Of a stretch of DNA of 64,000 nucleotides, positions 34,257 to 44,395 are shown piece after piece. Made by a program: the position numbers and the translations under genes. This DNA comes from JABAAW01 sp965216605 (lineage in GTDB: Bacteria; Pseudomonadota; Alphaproteobacteria; JABAAW01): assembly GCA_965216605.1 (NCBI GenBank), contig CBDCGG010000002.1, forward strand, positions 620,001-684,000. The letters are read 5' to 3'. Numbering within the stretch: position 1 is the first letter of the stretch; every line of letters begins with the position of its first letter. The notes beneath the pieces are model-generated. The model saw only the letters and a program-made list of their open reading frames with translations. It had not been told where the DNA came from and searched no databases.

Positions 34257-35498
34257 TTAAGAAGTTTGGCGGCGATTGGCGATTCTCAGACGCAGAGCGT
34301 TGATTTTGATGAATCCTTCTGCGTCTTTTTGATCGAAGACAGAATCCGCCTCGAAGGTTGCATGCTCGGCGGAATAGAGGCTATGCGGGCTCTGCCGCCC
34401 CAAGAGGGTCGTAGATCCCTTGTAGAGACGCAAGCTGACCCGTCCCTCGACGAACGGCTGATGATGATCGAAGAGCTTTTGTAACGCCTCGCGCTCAGGC
34501 GAGAACCACAACCCATTGTAGAGGAGGGCGGCGTATTGCGGGACGAGCTGATCGCGCAGGCGTGTGAGCTCGCGATCTAGCGTGAGCGATTCCAACGCGC
34601 GTTTGGCAAAAAGCCACAGCGTTCCGCCTGGTGTCTCGTAGACGCCGCGCGACTTCATGCCGATCTGTCGATTTTCGACGAGGTCGAGCCTTCCGATAGC
34701 ATGCTCGCCGCCGATGACATTCAGCTGCTCCAAGCACTGCCTTGTCGAACCCTCGCTGCCGTCGATCGCGCAGGGTGCGCCGTTGCGAAAATCGATATGA
34801 AGCACGCGGGGTTTGTCGGGCGCGTCTTGCGGCGCGCGCGTGCGTGCATAGACGAATTCGGGCGCTTCTTGAGCGGGATCTTCCAAAACCTTTCCCTCCG
34901 CCGAGATGTGCAGCAGGTTGGCATCGACCGAGAAGGGAGCTTCGCCGCGCTTGTCCTTAGGAACGGGAATTTGGCGGCTGGAAGCCCAGTCGAGAAGGGC
35001 ATCGCGTCCTTGGAAGTCCCAAATCCGCCACGGCGCGATGACACGCAACTCAGGGGCAAGCGCACGATAGGTCAACTCGAAGCGCACCTGATCGTTTCCC
35101 TTGCCCGTTGCTCCGTGCGAGACGGCATCGGCGTCAAGCTCGCGCGCAAGCTCGATTTGTCGCTTGGCGATCAGCGGGCGCGCGATCGCTGTTCCCAGAA
35201 GGTAGGCACTCTCGTAAAGCGCGTTCGCCCGAAACATCGGCGCGACATAGTCTTCGACGAAGCTCTCGCGCAAGTCCTCGATGCAAACCTTGTGCGCGCC
35301 CAAGGCGTAGGCTTTGCGTTCTGCGCTCGCCAAGTCTTCGTCCTGTCCGATGTCGGCGATGTAGCAGACAATTTTGGCAGCGTCGTTCTTGGCAGCGTAG
35401 TTTTCTTGCAACCACTTGAGAATGATCGATGTATCCAACCCGCCCGAATAGGCAAGCACGATGCATCGCACAGCCTCTGTCGCCTCTGTTGCTTTCAC
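34257..35498 (-). CDS. argG: argininosuccinate synthase
   Basis: Condenses citrulline and aspartate with ATP to argininosuccinate in arginine biosynthesis. The PP-loop AYSGGLDTS is near the N-terminus, then YIADIGQDEDL, SHGATGKGNDQVRFE, and VEGRVSLRLYKG toward the C-terminus. The frame is open to 35822 into the neighbouring gene, but the PP-loop must be close to the start; GTG 35498 is the best candidate, giving 413 residues, although no ribosome-binding site is obvious. The gap of 59 bases to the TolC-like gene suggests co-transcription, with no functional link apparent. Confidence 0.94.
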   Translation of the reverse strand: MKATEATEAVRCIVLAYSGGLDTSIILKWLQENYAAKNDAAKIVCYIADIGQDEDLASAERKAYALGAHKVCIEDLRESFVEDYVAPMFRANALYESAYLLGTAIARPLIAKRQIELARELDADAVSHGATGKGNDQVRFELTYRALAPELRVIAPWRIWDFQGRDALLDWASSRQIPVPKDKRGEAPFSVDANLLHISAEGKVLEDPAQEAPEFVYARTRAPQDAPDKPRVLHIDFRNGAPCAIDGSEGSTRQCLEQLNVIGGEHAIGRLDLVENRQIGMKSRGVYETPGGTLWLFAKRALESLTLDRELTRLRDQLVPQYAALLYNGLWFSPEREALQKLFDHHQPFVEGRVSLRLYKGSTTLLGRQSPHSLYSAEHATFEADSVFDQKDAEGFIKINALRLRIANRRQTS

Positions 35499-35557
35499 GG
35501 GGCTGTCCGCAGAGGGGTCAAATTGTGCCTTGTGGATAGCACGCGGGCAGAGGGCGT

Positions 35558-36979
35558 TTAGACGTTGAGCGTGGCACGGTCGAGCAATCCCATTTCGCCC
35601 AAAAGCGTGATGTAGGCGATGGTCAGCCTCCGTTCGATATCGAGGAACTTCAGCTGCGTTTGGAGGAACTGCGCTTCCAGCTCGGTGATGCGCGTCGGGC
35701 TTGTCGACTCTTCCCCCTCTTCTACGGCGGCGTTGCGCAAGGCAGCGAGCATGCGTGCGTTCTCCACCCCGAAGTTTCTCTGCGCGTTGTATTGTGCGCT
35801 GAGCGAGACGAGATCGTTCCACGCCTCGGCGACAACTTGGCGGTGTTTTTGGGCGAATGTTCCGCGTTCGCCTTCTGCCACTCTCGCCTCGGCGCGCGCT
35901 GCGCCGACCAGACTTTTCAGACGGAAGGCATCGGCAAGGCTCCAGTCTATACGCAACCCTGCGTAAGCCAAGATCTCGCTACCGGAGTCGTCGTGAAAAG
36001 TTTCAGGCACGGGGTTGTAGCGATAGCGTCCTTCTGCCACCATCGACACTTTGGGAATTCCTTTGGATCGCTCTCTCAGCAGCACGTTGCTCGCGCGCTG
36101 TGCGCGTTGCGTTTCGATATGATAGGCGGGATTGCTCCGCCGTGCGACTTGCAGGCTTTCCTCGAAGGTGCGCGGAATCAGGTCGAGCGGAAGGTTGACG
36201 CGTGTCATCGAGGCGACATCGGGTACAAACCGAAACGTCGCGACGAACGCTCCTCTGCTAGCGTCCAGCTCTTTTCTGCTTTTCAACAAAAGGCTTTCTC
36301 CGTCCTGCGCCACCTGTCGCATACGCCACCGCTCCCAAAGCCCTTGTCCTTCGCCTTGTTCGGCGATCTGCGTGCTTTGCGTCAAGATAAACGCGCGACG
36401 TTGTTGCGTGCGGAACAGCAAGGCGCGATAGCGCAAATCGACATAGTTTTGCAGAGCGTGGGCGATCAGTTCTTGTTCCGCTTGGCGCAGGCTGGTGCGT
36501 GCTATTTGCACATCGATCCGATGATCGCGCAAGCCTGCCTTGCGTTCGCCGCCGTCGGCGAGCCTTTGGTTGATCTCTAAGGATACATCGACATAGGGCT
36601 TCAGCCCACCGGAGGAGGCATTCGGGTTGCTGACATCGGCGAAGGCGGCGCCGCCTTCGCTCTTCAGATTGATGCGCGGCACGGCAGCCGAGGTGATCGA
36701 GGCGTTGCGCGCCTTGCGTGCGTGGATAAGATTTTGTTCGCTCGCATGCACATGTTCGTCCGCATCAAGCGCGCCTTTCAGCGCTGCTCGCCAGTCGTAA
36801 CTCAGAGATCCGGGTGCAGCCGTTTGCCCGAAGGCGGGCGAGGGGTAGGATGCAAAAAACATGACGGCGGCAAGCAAACATAGCTTACAAAGCCCGAACT
36901 CAAACCATCCGTGCCGAGCGTGTAGCGAGACAAGCGAGGGAGGGGACATTGGCATGGTCGGTGTTAGGGTCGTATTCAT
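35558..36979 (-). CDS. TolC-family outer-membrane efflux protein
   Basis: Predicted outer-membrane channel subunit of a type I secretion or efflux system. ATG 36979 is chosen for GAGGAA seven bases upstream; it gives a signal peptide (LCKLCLLAAVMFFASYPSPAFG) and a 473-residue protein. Two OEP repeats are visible: one beginning WRAALKGALDADEHVHASEQ and a second around SLQVARRSNPAYHIETQRAQ, each helical and rich in Ala/Arg/Glu, with PYVDVSLEINQRLADGG and YAGLRIDWSLADAFR as the paired beta-strand regions. No membrane-fusion protein or ATPase gene lies nearby. It follows the MBL-fold gene by 11 bases. Confidence 0.85.
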   Translation of the reverse strand: MNTTLTPTMPMSPPSLVSLHARHGWFEFGLCKLCLLAAVMFFASYPSPAFGQTAAPGSLSYDWRAALKGALDADEHVHASEQNLIHARKARNASITSAAVPRINLKSEGGAAFADVSNPNASSGGLKPYVDVSLEINQRLADGGERKAGLRDHRIDVQIARTSLRQAEQELIAHALQNYVDLRYRALLFRTQQRRAFILTQSTQIAEQGEGQGLWERWRMRQVAQDGESLLLKSRKELDASRGAFVATFRFVPDVASMTRVNLPLDLIPRTFEESLQVARRSNPAYHIETQRAQRASNVLLRERSKGIPKVSMVAEGRYRYNPVPETFHDDSGSEILAYAGLRIDWSLADAFRLKSLVGAARAEARVAEGERGTFAQKHRQVVAEAWNDLVSLSAQYNAQRNFGVENARMLAALRNAAVEEGEESTSPTRITELEAQFLQTQLKFLDIERRLTIAYITLLGEMGLLDRATLNV

Positions 36980-36990
36980 GGGATTGTTCC

Positions 36991-37812
36991 TCAATCGAGT
37001 TTGACGGTTTTGCCTTCGCGTGCGGCGAAGGCTTGCGCCCATTCTATTTTTGCGTTGGCTTCGATGATTTTCATCGTCGCGTCTTTGTGTGCAACGTCGT
37101 GATGAAACAGCGCGAGTCGTTTTGCACCTGCTTGGCGACAGAGTCGCACGCCTTCCTGCCAGCTGGAGTGTCCCCATCCGACGTGCGTTTTATATTCCTC
37201 GTCGGTGTAGGTTGCGTCGTAGATGACCAAATCGCTCCCTTCGATGAGCGCGAGAATTTTTTCGTCGGGCTGCTGGGGTTTGTGTTCGGTGTCGGTGACA
37301 TAGCAAAGCGATTGTCCTCTGTAATCTATACGATAGGCGGTCGCTCCGTTCGGATGGTTCAGCGGCGTTGTGCGCACGCTAATCTCGGAGTTGAGCGTGA
37401 AAGAGTCGCCAGGTTGAAAATCGGTGAAGGTTTTTTTCGACACCAGCGCCGAGATGGGAATCGGAAAATAGGGAGCTTTCATTTCTTCTGCCAGCACCTT
37501 CTCGATGCCGCCGTACTTCTGCAAGCCGCCGGCTTTGATATGCAGCGTGACCGTTTTGTCGAAGGCGGCGGGAAAGAACGGAAAGCCTTGAACATGATCC
37601 CAATGCACATGCGAGAAAAGAATATAGGCATTCTTAATCTTCTGCGTCATCATACGCTCGCTCGCGCGGCGGATGCCTGTGCCGGCATCCAAAATGATGA
37701 GGTGGTCGCCGCACCACACCTCGACACAGGAGGTATTGCCGCCGAACTCCATAAAATTAGGAGAACAGACAGGAATGCTGCCTCTTACTCCGCGAAAGGT
37801 CACTTCAAACAT
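36991..37812 (-). CDS. metallo-beta-lactamase fold hydrolase
   Basis: A 273-residue cytosolic protein of the metallo-beta-lactamase superfamily (COG1235-type, relatives of PhnP and cyclic phosphodiesterases). Visible metal-binding motifs are SHVHWDHVQG (HxHxDH), the later PLNHPNG His, YVTDTEH with Asp, and LFHHDV. The N-terminal GVRGSIPVC and EFGGNTSCVEV segments are typical. The substrate is not evident. ATG 37812 is clear. The 240-bp gap to the divergent glycosyltransferase gene is AT-rich and probably carries both promoters. Confidence 0.85.
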   Translation of the reverse strand: MFEVTFRGVRGSIPVCSPNFMEFGGNTSCVEVWCGDHLIILDAGTGIRRASERMMTQKIKNAYILFSHVHWDHVQGFPFFPAAFDKTVTLHIKAGGLQKYGGIEKVLAEEMKAPYFPIPISALVSKKTFTDFQPGDSFTLNSEISVRTTPLNHPNGATAYRIDYRGQSLCYVTDTEHKPQQPDEKILALIEGSDLVIYDATYTDEEYKTHVGWGHSSWQEGVRLCRQAGAKRLALFHHDVAHKDATMKIIEANAKIEWAQAFAAREGKTVKLD

Positions 37813-38052
37813 ACAACACCGTGAAAATCGGCGGTAAAAACGCTTCCTCGCATGAGCTTTCTGCCGATAGCGAAGGAGCGTTTGTTAGTACTCTGCATAT
37901 CATTGTAGGGCGTTTTGCACTTTTGTCAAGACATAATTACAAAAAAATTATTACGCACTTATATCAGAAATAGCAGGAAATTTGCATGGAATTGGCGTTT
38001 ATTTTGCTTTTATCCATAGAGATCAACATTTTTGCAACAATTGTGCCGTTAA

Positions 38053-40161
38053 ATGCCTGCTGCCTTCGCCCTTGCTGAGCGTGTCGCTCGTTTTCACGAA
38101 AATTTGAAGAGCGGAAATAGTCCTCAGGCGCTGGAAGAAATTTCGCGCGCGCAGCAAGAATCACCCGCAGAGCAAGGTGTCGGATTCTTTTTGACCGGAC
38201 TCTTCTTCTTGCAAGAAGGGCACCCCGGGCGCGCCTTGCAGGCGATGGAGGCAGCCGTGCGCTTTGAGCCCGATTCGCGTGAATGCCTCTTTGGGCTTGC
38301 CATGGCGAACAGCGCGTTGGGGTTTTATCAGGAGGTCTTGTTTTGCAACAAGCTCGGCGCAACGACGCGCGAGATCGCGCACGAGAGGGGGTGGGGGGAG
38401 CTGCTGCCCCCATCGTTGCGCGCCAAGGATCGTCTTCTGTTTCTCACCGACGAGCGGGTTGTGCTTTCGCGGGTGGAAAAGCATCGACGCGGCGGCGACG
38501 CGCTGAAGGCAGCGAGCATTGCCGAAGACGCGCTGCTCGCCTTCCCACAGCATCAGGCTTGGCGTCGTGCCGCCATCGATTGCTATCGCGAAGCCAACCG
38601 CCCCTTCGCCGCCGCTACGCTTCTGCAATCTCTGTTAGCGCGCGAGGCACTGAGCATGGAGGAGCAGTTGCTGACGGGAGAAATCTTCGCCGAGTTGGGT
38701 CGTAAGCAAGAAAGCCTGTTGTGGTTCGAGCGCGTTGCGCACGCCGAAAACACTAACAGCGGTTATCGTGCAGGCGTTGCCAAGCTGTTGTTTTCCTCGC
38801 GTCCTCCTTTGCCGCAAAGCCTGCTTTCCCTCAGCGAGCGCGTCACGGGCGGGTTGCCGCCCGTACCTTGCAGTAAGGGAACTAAGGCACTCGTCAAGGA
38901 TCGTCTCCGAATCGGGATCGTCTCGGCGGACTTGCAGCTCGGAGGGCTCGTCGAGCGCATCGCACTTCTCTTTGAAATGTTCGACAAGAGCAACATCGAA
39001 TTCTTTCTCTACATCGATAAGCCGCAACACGATGCCCTGACCGAACGTTTCGTGGCGCTTTCCAAAGATCACTTCCACACGCACGCCATCGACGACGCCA
39101 CCTTTGCGCGCATCGTCTTCGAGGACGAGATCGATGTTTTGCTCGACCTCGACCTTCGCAACATCTACCGCCGTCCCGCCGTCGCACGCTTGAAGCCCGC
39201 TTGCTTGCACGTCGTCGCATTCGCAGATCCGCACGAGGCGCATCGCTGGGGTTACGATGCCGTCCTCAGCGATCCCTTCCTATCTCCAAGAAAGGGAGAA
39301 AGCACAGGAGAAAAAACGGACGGCGATAGCTACAAGTTGCTCGACGACACAACGCCCTGCCCTGTGTTGCGTCCGCGCTTGGGTTTCTTGCAAGTCGTCG
39401 ACATGTTCGAGGTACAACCCATCGTCGCTCCAACTTCAAACCCAGATCCAAATCCAGATTCAGCTCCAACGCCCGCGCGCCAAAAGGTGCGCGTAGGATT
39501 ATCCGCTGCCTACGCTTCTTTCGACAAGGTTGCGCGAGACCTTATCGTGCGTTGCCTGATTGCGCTGCCTCATGTAGAGCTGATTCTCGATAGCGAAACC
39601 CTGGGCGGCGAGAAAGCGGCGGCAACCTTGCTCGCGGATATTGAAAAATCTTTGGAAACCTCTCTGGAACAATCTCTAGAAAAATTTCCAAAACAATCTC
39701 TGTCGTCCGAAGAGTATCGCAAGCCTCAAGACAGACTTCGCGTCTTGCCTGAGCATGCATCGCTGACGCTCTTTTTGCAGCAGATCGACCTGTTGTTGGA
39801 TATCGCCTATCCTCGTTCTGCCTATACGGTATGGCAGTGTTTGCGCCACGCTGTTCCTGTTCTCACCTTGGCGGGAGAAAATATCGCTGAAAGATTGGGG
39901 CTCTCCGTGGCAGCCCAAATGGGACTGCAGGACATGTGCGTTTGCAAGGACGAGGAAGAGCTGCTCTCGCGCTTGCGTGCCTTTTGTGCCTGTGAGCAGC
40001 ATCGACAGCACATACGCGGTGAGTTGCAACGCCGCACAAGACACTCGAAAAACCCAAAGCTCATCACCCAGAAAGCTTTGGCGGTCGTCGAAGCCTTGTT
40101 CGAGGGGGTCGTCACCTTAGGTAGAAGGGGTCGCTATCAACCCTCAAGCGTGCAACCCTAA
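38053..40161 (+). CDS. TPR-containing OGT/SPINDLY-like glycosyltransferase (GT41-like)
   Basis: Probable protein O-glycosyltransferase. The N-terminal half has TPR-like helical repeats (about residues 1-260, for example VGFFLTGLFFLQEGHPGRAL). The C-terminal half resembles the GT41 catalytic region: RLRIGIVSADLQLGG, IDVLLDLD, ARLKPACLHVVAFADP, HRWGYDAVLSDPF, then VRVGLSAAYASFDKV, DLLLDIAYPRSAYTVWQCLRH and VPVLTLAGENIAERLG. Two low-complexity insertions occur: SNPDPNPDSAPTPAR (about 39435) and an ESLE/QSL-type repeat (about 39650-39705). The gene ends just before a chain of mini-frames leading to the DUF115 gene, with which it likely forms an operon for glycosylating surface or flagellar proteins. 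Confidence 0.75.
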   Translation: MPAAFALAERVARFHENLKSGNSPQALEEISRAQQESPAEQGVGFFLTGLFFLQEGHPGRALQAMEAAVRFEPDSRECLFGLAMANSALGFYQEVLFCNKLGATTREIAHERGWGELLPPSLRAKDRLLFLTDERVVLSRVEKHRRGGDALKAASIAEDALLAFPQHQAWRRAAIDCYREANRPFAAATLLQSLLAREALSMEEQLLTGEIFAELGRKQESLLWFERVAHAENTNSGYRAGVAKLLFSSRPPLPQSLLSLSERVTGGLPPVPCSKGTKALVKDRLRIGIVSADLQLGGLVERIALLFEMFDKSNIEFFLYIDKPQHDALTERFVALSKDHFHTHAIDDATFARIVFEDEIDVLLDLDLRNIYRRPAVARLKPACLHVVAFADPHEAHRWGYDAVLSDPFLSPRKGESTGEKTDGDSYKLLDDTTPCPVLRPRLGFLQVVDMFEVQPIVAPTSNPDPNPDSAPTPARQKVRVGLSAAYASFDKVARDLIVRCLIALPHVELILDSETLGGEKAAATLLADIEKSLETSLEQSLEKFPKQSLSSEEYRKPQDRLRVLPEHASLTLFLQQIDLLLDIAYPRSAYTVWQCLRHAVPVLTLAGENIAERLGLSVAAQMGLQDMCVCKDEEELLSRLRAFCACEQHRQHIRGELQRRTRHSKNPKLITQKALAVVEALFEGVVTLGRRGRYQPSSVQP

Positions 40162-40164
40162 AGC

Positions 40165-40210
40165 GTGAGCCAAGAAAGATGAGCCAAGCAAGATGAGCCA
40201 AGCAAGATGA
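40165..40210 (+). repeat. 14-bp tandem repeat forming overlapping start-stop mini-frames
   Basis: The unit AGATGAGCCAAGCA repeats so that three five-codon frames (GTG 40165, ATG 40179, ATG 40193) each end in a TGA that overlaps the next ATG as ATGA. The last overlap falls on the real start of the DUF115 gene at 40207. The first begins three bases after the stop of the upstream transferase. The upstream ribosome could therefore be handed from stop to start. Confidence 0.7.
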
Positions 40211-42282
40211 GTAAAAAGGCATCTCCAAAGATGACGCAAGAGGAGAATCTTTTTGCGCGCAACATGGCGTGGCTTGCCGAGAGCCATCCGCCTCTTTTTC
40301 GTCGTATGGAGGCAACCCCTGTCGGACGTTTTGACACGCCGCTCTTTGAGCGAGGACGCATCGTCAACTTGGAGACAGGAGGCACGCGCCTATACGCGCC
40401 GAACGCTCCCCGGCAGGCAAAGCAGGAGACGGACAAGTATTTTGCCGACAAAAAATTTTTTGCAGCACACAGGAAAAACATCGATGTGAAGTCCTCTTCT
40501 CGCAAGGCTGCCGCGCGTGCAGACTGGATGCTGACGCGCGACCTGAAAGCCGTTTTTCTGAAGGACGCGCGGACGCACGGCGCACGCCACGACACGCCCA
40601 CCCTTGAGCGTTCGTTGCTGGTTGTCTTTGGTTTGGGGTTGGGATACCACATTGCTCCTTTATTGCAACGTTTGAAGCCTTGCAATGTATGCATATTGGA
40701 GACGCGGAGGGAGAATATGTTCTTCGCAGCTCGCTCGCAGGATTTCACACGCTGGAGCCGTTTGTGCGCAGAGCGCGAGGGGCGCGTGTTCTTTGTTGTC
40801 GAGGAAGAGACGGAAGATTTGGAAAGGGTTTTCACGCATGTGCTATCGGACGAGTTGCATTTTTTTGCGGATAATTTCTTTCTCTATCGCCACGCGACGA
40901 TGGGAGCGGGCTTGCGACGCTTGGAGCCCCGCATGGCAGACATTCTTCAGAGCGCGCTACGCAACCGAGGATTTTTTGAAGATCAGCTACGCATGTTGGA
41001 CAACAGCATCGGCAATCTTTCTTTGGCTTCCTCCAGCGTTTTTCTGAAACCCCGATTGCGCGTTCGCCAGAAGGAGGAGGTTTTGATTCTTGCCAACGGG
41101 CCTTCGCTCGACGATGCGCTGCCCTACTTACCTCGCCTGTGTCGAGGACGTGTTGTTTTTTCCTGCGGCTCGACGCTCTACACTCTTTTGAAGAACGGCA
41201 TTGTTCCGCACTATCACTGCGAGATAGAAAACATTTTTCCTCCCGCCCACCATCTCGTCAAAATACGCGAGGCGGGCTATGCCTTGGACGCTCTCACCTT
41301 GCTTGCGGCTGTAACAGTGCAATCCGATGTTGTCGCCTCGTTTCCAAGGCGCGTTTTGTTTTCGCGCCCCCTTGTGCCGCTCAACTATGCGAGCGACTTT
41401 GAACCTCTCGACGATGCTGCTCCGACTGTTGCCAACACGGCACTTTCCTGCGCGCAGGCGATGGGATTTTCTACCTTCTACTTGCTGGGTGTCGATTGCG
41501 GTTACAAGCAAGGTCGCTTGCACCATGCTAAGGATGCCGTTCATTTTCTCGACGAAGAGTTCAAACGCTTAGAGGACGAACGCCAGCAGCGCAGCCATCT
41601 CGTCTTTCGAGGAAACTTCGGCGGTTATGTGCGTTCTCAAGAGGTTTTGTTAGCAACAAAACAAGTATTGGAGATGAAGGCGCGCAAGCACCCGCTAGAT
41701 CGTTTTTACAACTGCAGCGACGGGGCTTTCCTGAAGGGTTTTGTGCCGTTGCTGCCGAACCTGATAGAAACCTTGAGCTTGTCTTTGGACGATGCTAACA
41801 GCGCACCTCACAACAGCGATATGTGGCAGGAGATCTGCCCTCGACTTTCGTTGGCTGATGCGGGTGTGCAAACGCGCTTGGAGCTGGCGCAAAAACAGAT
41901 TGCTTCTTGCGCGCAACAATTAGAGAGTTTATTCGCAACCCTAGAAGATGTCGACTCGGTTGCGGGTTTACAGGCACTTCACAAGGGGTTGAGGGCTTTC
42001 TTCGCGCCTCAAAACGATGAGGCAAGCGATACGGCAACTGACAGCGCGCGAGAGGAGCGACAGAGTCGAGATCTTGTTGTGCACTTTTACATTGGGAGCG
42101 CGTTTATTTTTTTCAACAGCATTTACGAATGTTTTTTGGATACTTCTAGGGAGCGATGGCTTCGCATGCGGCGTGAGATGAGTGGGTGTGTGCAAAGGCG
42201 GTTGCGGGCTATGAGTCCTTGCTTGGAGGGGGCACTTGGGAATGCGCATGAGAGGGTTTCGCGGGCACTGCGAGAGCAATAG
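40207..42282 (+). CDS. Maf/DUF115 family protein (motility accessory factor-like glycosyltransferase)
   Basis: A 691-residue protein with the DUF115/MptE-like domain of Maf proteins, which attach nonulosonic acid-type sugars to flagellin or other proteins in several bacteria. Diagnostic segments are VFGLGLGYHIAPLLQR, the nucleotide-sugar region VLILANGPSLDDALP (about residues 296-310), VFSCGSTLYTLLKNGIVPHYHCE and FSTFYLLGVDCGYKQG. The C-terminal 200 residues are helical and variable, as usual. No flagellin or sugar biosynthesis genes are in view, so the acceptor is unknown. The start ATG lies in a tandem repeat with no classical ribosome-binding site. Confidence 0.8.
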   Translation: MSKKASPKMTQEENLFARNMAWLAESHPPLFRRMEATPVGRFDTPLFERGRIVNLETGGTRLYAPNAPRQAKQETDKYFADKKFFAAHRKNIDVKSSSRKAAARADWMLTRDLKAVFLKDARTHGARHDTPTLERSLLVVFGLGLGYHIAPLLQRLKPCNVCILETRRENMFFAARSQDFTRWSRLCAEREGRVFFVVEEETEDLERVFTHVLSDELHFFADNFFLYRHATMGAGLRRLEPRMADILQSALRNRGFFEDQLRMLDNSIGNLSLASSSVFLKPRLRVRQKEEVLILANGPSLDDALPYLPRLCRGRVVFSCGSTLYTLLKNGIVPHYHCEIENIFPPAHHLVKIREAGYALDALTLLAAVTVQSDVVASFPRRVLFSRPLVPLNYASDFEPLDDAAPTVANTALSCAQAMGFSTFYLLGVDCGYKQGRLHHAKDAVHFLDEEFKRLEDERQQRSHLVFRGNFGGYVRSQEVLLATKQVLEMKARKHPLDRFYNCSDGAFLKGFVPLLPNLIETLSLSLDDANSAPHNSDMWQEICPRLSLADAGVQTRLELAQKQIASCAQQLESLFATLEDVDSVAGLQALHKGLRAFFAPQNDEASDTATDSAREERQSRDLVVHFYIGSAFIFFNSIYECFLDTSRERWLRMRREMSGCVQRRLRAMSPCLEGALGNAHERVSRALREQ

Positions 42283-42339
42283 GCGCGTTTTGTAGTTTGT
42301 GTGTGTCTGCCTTTGCTTGCTTGCGCTTTTTTATGGGCG

Positions 42340-42640
42340 TACGGCGTAACGACAAAAACTTGCTTTGTATGATGACGGATGCAAAACATGCGCACAGTAT
42401 CATTGACGCGCACGGCAAGCCGTGCGCTATGGCGTGCGCGGGGGGTGTGGGGGGATAAATTCCCCCCACGAAGACCCCGCGTCAGCGGAGCGCACGAAGT
42501 GCGCTTTCTACGCGCGTAGCGCGTAGCCTCTTATTCAAAAGCGCGTTTCGCAGAAACGCGCAAGCTGACTCGTGCATGGTACGGCGTTTTTAATTTTGCC
42601 TAGAAGATAGAGATAAAAACAATCGCACGCAGTGCGAAAA
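42340..42640 (-). repeat. palindromic modular repeat, left copy beside the DUF262 remnant
   Basis: No gene is supported between 42283 and 42716. The block reads, in order: GATGACGGATGCAAAACAT, a GCGCACGGCAAGCCGTGCGC hairpin, a GGGGGG/CCCCCC hairpin, AAGACCCCGCGTCAGCGG, a GCGCACGAAGTGCGC hairpin, GCGTAGCCTCTTATTC, a GCGTTTCGCAGAAACGC hairpin, and AAGCTGACTCGTGCATGGTA. This is the reverse order of the copy at 44396-44660, so the two copies face each other across the pseudogene. Confidence 0.75.
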
Positions 42641-42716
42641 CAAAGTTGACAGTCTACGCAAAAAATGCGAAAAACAGCACAAGCGATTCGCACCTTTAAC
42701 ACACGGAGATTGGATC

Positions 42717-44395
42717 ATGGCTTTTCAAAAACCGCAGACAATAAAAGAAATTATCAAAAAAAACTGAACAATAAGTATTTTTTGCCTTCCTTTCAGAGAG
42801 AATTTGTTTGGGAGAAAGAAAAAATTGAAAAATTATTTGATTCACTTATGCGTGATTTTCCTATCAATAGTTTTTTGTTTTGGAAAGTTAACAAGAAAAT
42901 TAAAGATGAAAGAAATTTTTATGAATTTATTTGTGAATTTAAAAAACATGAGCCTCACAATCCAAAGGTAACAGGTTTTCCTAATGGTAATTTTTTTGCA
43001 GTTCTTGATGGGCAACAAAGGTTGACTGCTCTTAACATAGGTTTGTGTGGAAATTATACCGAACGCAAGAAAGGGCAACATAAAGACAAAAAAGGTGATT
43101 TTCCTAAATACAAATTGTATTTAAATCTGCAAAAAATACCCTCTACGGATGAAACATCAGATGATAAACATTATCAGTTCAAATTTATGGAAGTAAAAAA
43201 TACAGAAAAAAAATGGTTTCCAGTTTGTGATATTGTTGAGCGTAAAAACAAAGAAGAGGCTGTGAAATACGCTGAAAAACATTACGGGATTAAGGATAAT
43301 AGAATGCATTCTTGTATTAAAAAACTCTTTGAAATTATCCATGAAAAACCTTTAATTAATTTTTATTTGGAAGATACAAAAAAAATAGAAAAAGCTCTTA
43401 AAATTTTTATTCGTGTTAACAGAGGAGGCACAGCTCTTGATTATTCTGATTTGCTATTAAGCTCTGTTATAGCTGAGTGGAACAACAAGGATCAAAGCAT
43501 AAGAACCGATATACTTGATTTTGTTGACGAAATAAACGATAAGGGAAAGCATCGAGGAGAATCCTTTCGATTCAGCAAAGATTTTGTCTTGAAAACAGGA
43601 TTGGTTTTAACTAAGAATCATCCTAAATTTAATGTAGAAAATTTTAAAAAAGAAAATGTAGAAAAAATAGAAAAAGACTGGGATAAAATTAAAAAATCTA
43701 TATCTTCTGCGACTGATGTTTTAGTCCGTTTAGGCGATGGAAAAACACTAATCTCAAACTACACGCCAATACCTATCGCACCATTATTACTTTTTAACCA
43801 TAACTTTAATATTGAGTCAAATTCAAACTATCAAAAACATTAGTTTTGTTTATAACAAGAGCATTAATAAAAAGAGTTTTTGGAAGCTTTCACAAAGCTT
43901 GAGCATAAGGATAAAAATTGAAGAAAATAAAAGCAAGAATTTTCCTTTTGAAGAATTAGCGAAAAAACTAATTTGCAATTTAATTATTCTGAAATTGACG
44001 ATTTTTTAGATACTCAATACAAAAATGATTTGTCATTTGTTCTTCTTTCAATTTTACAAAAAAACAAATTCCCGCCTAGTGGAAGCATTCAAAAAGATCA
44101 TTTTTTTCCTCAAAAATATTTTGGGAATGAAATAAACGATACTGAAAATAAGAACATTGGCTAATTTTTCTGCTCCTCGATATTACCAACAAAGAAAAAA
44201 GCAAGAAAAATCCATATGATTGGATTGATGAGCAAAATAATTTCTAGACGAAAAAAAGAGATGGATGGAAGACTGCTTTTCCTTCCGATTCTTCTAAAGA
44301 ATGCGTGTCTTTCATAAATTTTACAAAAAAAGAGAGAAGATATTAAGAAAAAGCTTATGAAAACCTTGAAGTTAACCAAGATGAAGCAAAAAAAT
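42717..44395 (+). pseudogene. frameshifted GmrSD-like (DUF262 + DUF1524) type IV restriction gene
   Basis: Remnant of a DUF262/DUF1524 gene, a family that includes modification-dependent restriction enzymes. ATG 42717 opens MAFQKPQTIKEIIKK, then a run of eight A (about 42762) shifts the frame; restoring one A joins it to the long frame reading NNKYFLPSFQREFVW and LDGQQRLTALN. The frame breaks again near 43840. Later pieces in other frames read QKDHFFPQKYF (HNH-like), then FLLLDITNKEKSKKN with PYDWIDEQNNF (about 44168-44248), and a final FHKFYKKREKIL (about 44310). At least four disruptions are needed to explain this. GC is far lower than in the neighbours, consistent with transfer. It lies between inverted copies of the palindromic repeat. 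Confidence 0.8.
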
